A stretch of DNA of 30,000 bases, taken from a virus. The notes below the pieces were generated by a model. The model searched no databases. It saw nothing but the letters and a program-made list of their open reading frames with translations, and was not told the origin of the DNA. Shown here piece by piece: positions 29,425 to 30,000 of this stretch. The position numbers and the translations under genes are program-made. The stretch's first letter is position 1; each line of letters begins with the position of its first letter. The stretch is taken from positions 1-30,000 of IMG/VR virus record IMGVR_UViG_3300001827_000079; one strand, written 5' to 3'.

Positions 29425-29529
29425 CTATTTTTCCCTTTTAAACTTTCTGCCGATAAAGAACACGGTCACATTGACTGCCGTGTTGATTGTTAGCATGGCT
29501 AGTAGCCACCATTCCCACCATTCAGGCAC
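29425..29529 (-). CDS. 34-aa single-pass membrane protein (GTG start)
   Basis: A very short gene below normal calling limits. GTG at 29529 is preceded by G-rich SD-like sequence. The protein begins with P-E-W-W-E-W-W, then a hydrophobic helix of about 19 residues (L-L-A-M-L-T-I-N-T-A-V-N-V-T-V-F-F-I), and ends in the basic tail R-K-F-K-R-E-K. This is a typical small N-out/C-in membrane peptide. It lies downstream of operator candidate 8 and ends 3 bases from the convergent DUF1289-like gene. It may be a spanin-like, holin-like or exclusion peptide; none can be decided. Confidence 0.5.
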   Translation of the reverse strand: MPEWWEWWLLAMLTINTAVNVTVFFIGRKFKREK

Positions 29530-29545
29530 CCCCGCCCCCCTTTAA

Positions 29546-29576
29546 TTTGTACCATAGTAACTATTTTTATAGTTAC
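29546..29576. promoter_or_regulatory. Palindromic operator candidate 8 overlapping a hairpin
   Basis: TTTGTAC CATA GTAACTA (29546-29563) has a perfect left arm and a diverged right arm. The right arm is instead part of a perfect hairpin, GTAACTAT-TTTT-ATAGTTAC (29557-29576). Both lie upstream of the 34-aa membrane gene on the minus strand. Confidence 0.5.
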
Positions 29577-29592
29577 ACCATTGTTTTTAAAC

Positions 29593-29617
29593 AAAAAGGG
29601 GTAGGAATCCTAACCCC
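29593..29617 (-). terminator. Rho-independent terminator after the 29640 gene
   Basis: On the minus strand a stem made of GGGGTTAGGA and TCCTACCCC (one bulged base) is followed by TTTTTG. It lies 22 bases after the stop codon of the 29640-29831 gene, so the 34-aa membrane gene beyond needs its own promoter. Confidence 0.75.
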
Positions 29618-29639
29618 CGGGGTATAATATATATACCAT

Positions 29640-29831
29640 TTAGAACGGGATGCCGTGCTTTTTTGTTTTGTCAAGCTCTTTTAGATGCTTTAACCCGTGA
29701 ATAGCACATAAGGTTTTGCCGTAGCTAACGATAAGCGCTACATTTTGGCACTTATCGCAATGCCCCTGCTTCGGCGATGCACTCTTCAAGGTCTTTTTGC
29801 TCGGTATATTCTCCGTGATACCGTCTCGCAT
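29640..29831 (-). CDS. Small zinc-ribbon-like protein
   Basis: A 63-aa basic protein with G-H-C-D-K-C-x9-L-C-A-I-H-G-L: two cysteines, then Cys and His, spaced like a small zinc finger. The N-terminus is lysine-rich and the C-terminus ends K-H-G-I-P-F. Start ATG 29831 is chosen because GGGAG lies 7 bases upstream; the upstream TTG is closer to that SD. Its first 80 bases overlap the preceding gene in another frame. Metal binding and nucleic-acid contact are inferred. Confidence 0.6.
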   Translation of the reverse strand: MRDGITENIPSKKTLKSASPKQGHCDKCQNVALIVSYGKTLCAIHGLKHLKELDKTKKHGIPF

Positions 29832-29964
29832 TTTCAATCTCCCGTTTCAAAATTGCAAGAAACCCCTCTGCCGCCAACAAATTCATGACCTCAGAATCTG
29901 CCGTGAAGACAATTCTGGCACCGCCATCGTCCATTTCGATAATTTCGTCTATCTCAATTTCCAT
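29752..29964 (-). CDS. Small acidic hypothetical protein
   Basis: A 70-aa acidic protein. The N-terminal strands (I-E-I-D-E-I-I-E-M-D-D-G-G-A-R-I-V-F) resemble a two-stranded hairpin, followed by the amphipathic helix V-M-N-L-L-A-A-E-G-F-L-A-I-L-K-R-E-I-E-N-A. No family recognised. The start is firm: GGGAG lies 6 bases upstream. It is the first visible gene of a short minus operon whose promoter probably lies in or beyond the AT-rich last bases of the window. Confidence 0.55.
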   Translation of the reverse strand: MEIEIDEIIEMDDGGARIVFTADSEVMNLLAAEGFLAILKREIENARRYHGEYTEQKDLEECIAEAGALR

Positions 29965-29978
29965 AGAGTTCTCCCATA

Positions 29979-30000
29979 GTATATATTATATATTATATAT
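29979..30000. other. AT-only tract at window end
   Basis: The last 22 bases are made only of A and T in TATATTA steps, similar in look to the tract at 19859-19905. Likely promoter or unwinding DNA for the genes at 29964; it may continue beyond the window. Confidence 0.35.

Noticed and set aside
15238-29563. Calling the palindromes LexA boxes or phage RNA-polymerase promoters
   Set aside because: They do not match a known LexA box, and T7-type promoters are not palindromic; only an unnamed operator family is supported.
29640-29655. C-terminal G-I-P-F of the zinc-ribbon-like protein as a third SSB-type tail
   Set aside because: The preceding residues are basic, not acidic, so the resemblance is probably chance.
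1-30000. CRISPR arrays, tRNA genes, insertion sequences, integrase or attachment sites
   Set aside because: No regularly spaced repeats, no cloverleaf-like sequence with a T-arm, no transposase or integrase frame were seen; the AlpA-like protein alone does not show lysogeny.

Overview
The window is a piece of a tailed double-stranded DNA phage genome, most likely an uncultivated marine podovirus with a T7-type DNA-ejection apparatus. The host is probably an alphaproteobacterium. This rests on the gene-transfer-agent-type three-TM holin, the T7-like order of internal virion proteins (gp13-, gp14-, gp15- and gp16-position genes) and a recombination set (SSAP, PD-(D/E)XK nuclease, RusA) common in marine phages. 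The host assignment is inference. Portal, major capsid, tail-tube, large terminase, DNA polymerase and RNA polymerase genes are not in the window, so the genome continues outside it.

Layout. (1) 32-14895, plus strand: late genes. Holin, metallophosphoesterase and T7-lysozyme-like amidase come first, then five virion or ejection genes ending in a 2938-residue polyvalent protein. (2) 19071-14888, minus strand: a tightly coupled operon of PD-(D/E)XK nuclease, small gene, single-strand annealing protein, a protein with an SSB-like tail, HNH nuclease, small genes, AlpA-type regulator and a nuclease-fold protein. It converges on the giant gene with an 8-base overlap. (3) 19268-22119, plus: RusA resolvase, an overlapping small gene, an AT-rich tract, T7 gp4-like primase-helicase and a DUF6378 gene, closed by back-to-back terminators. 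(4) 27980-22358, minus: an accessory operon with a MoxR-type AAA+ ATPase, a metallopeptidase/VWA protein and many small unknown genes. (5) 28609-29964: small terminase subunit and a DUF1289-like gene (plus), then very small minus-strand genes.

The most striking content is RNA. Three intergenic regions at the head of the accessory operon fold as hammerhead ribozymes on the transcribed strand. Two are type I copies with a GUC cleavage site and a compensatory change in stem III; one is a type III candidate overlapping a ribosome binding site. The two type I copies bracket one gene, so self-cleavage would release it as a separate RNA of about 765 nt. Two further genes in the operon end inside the loops of stable hairpins.

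A second signal is a family of palindromes, TTTGTAC-N4-GTACAAA, at eight intergenic or leader positions. In two cases they touch or cover a start codon. They look like operators of one phage or host regulator controlling the early and accessory genes.

How the parts fit: the late genes build and eject the virion and lyse the host. The minus operon and the rusA/primase-helicase cluster replicate and recombine phage DNA. The AAA+/VWA pair is probably an accessory remodelling or conflict module, its operon processed by ribozymes. The small terminase subunit begins DNA packaging.
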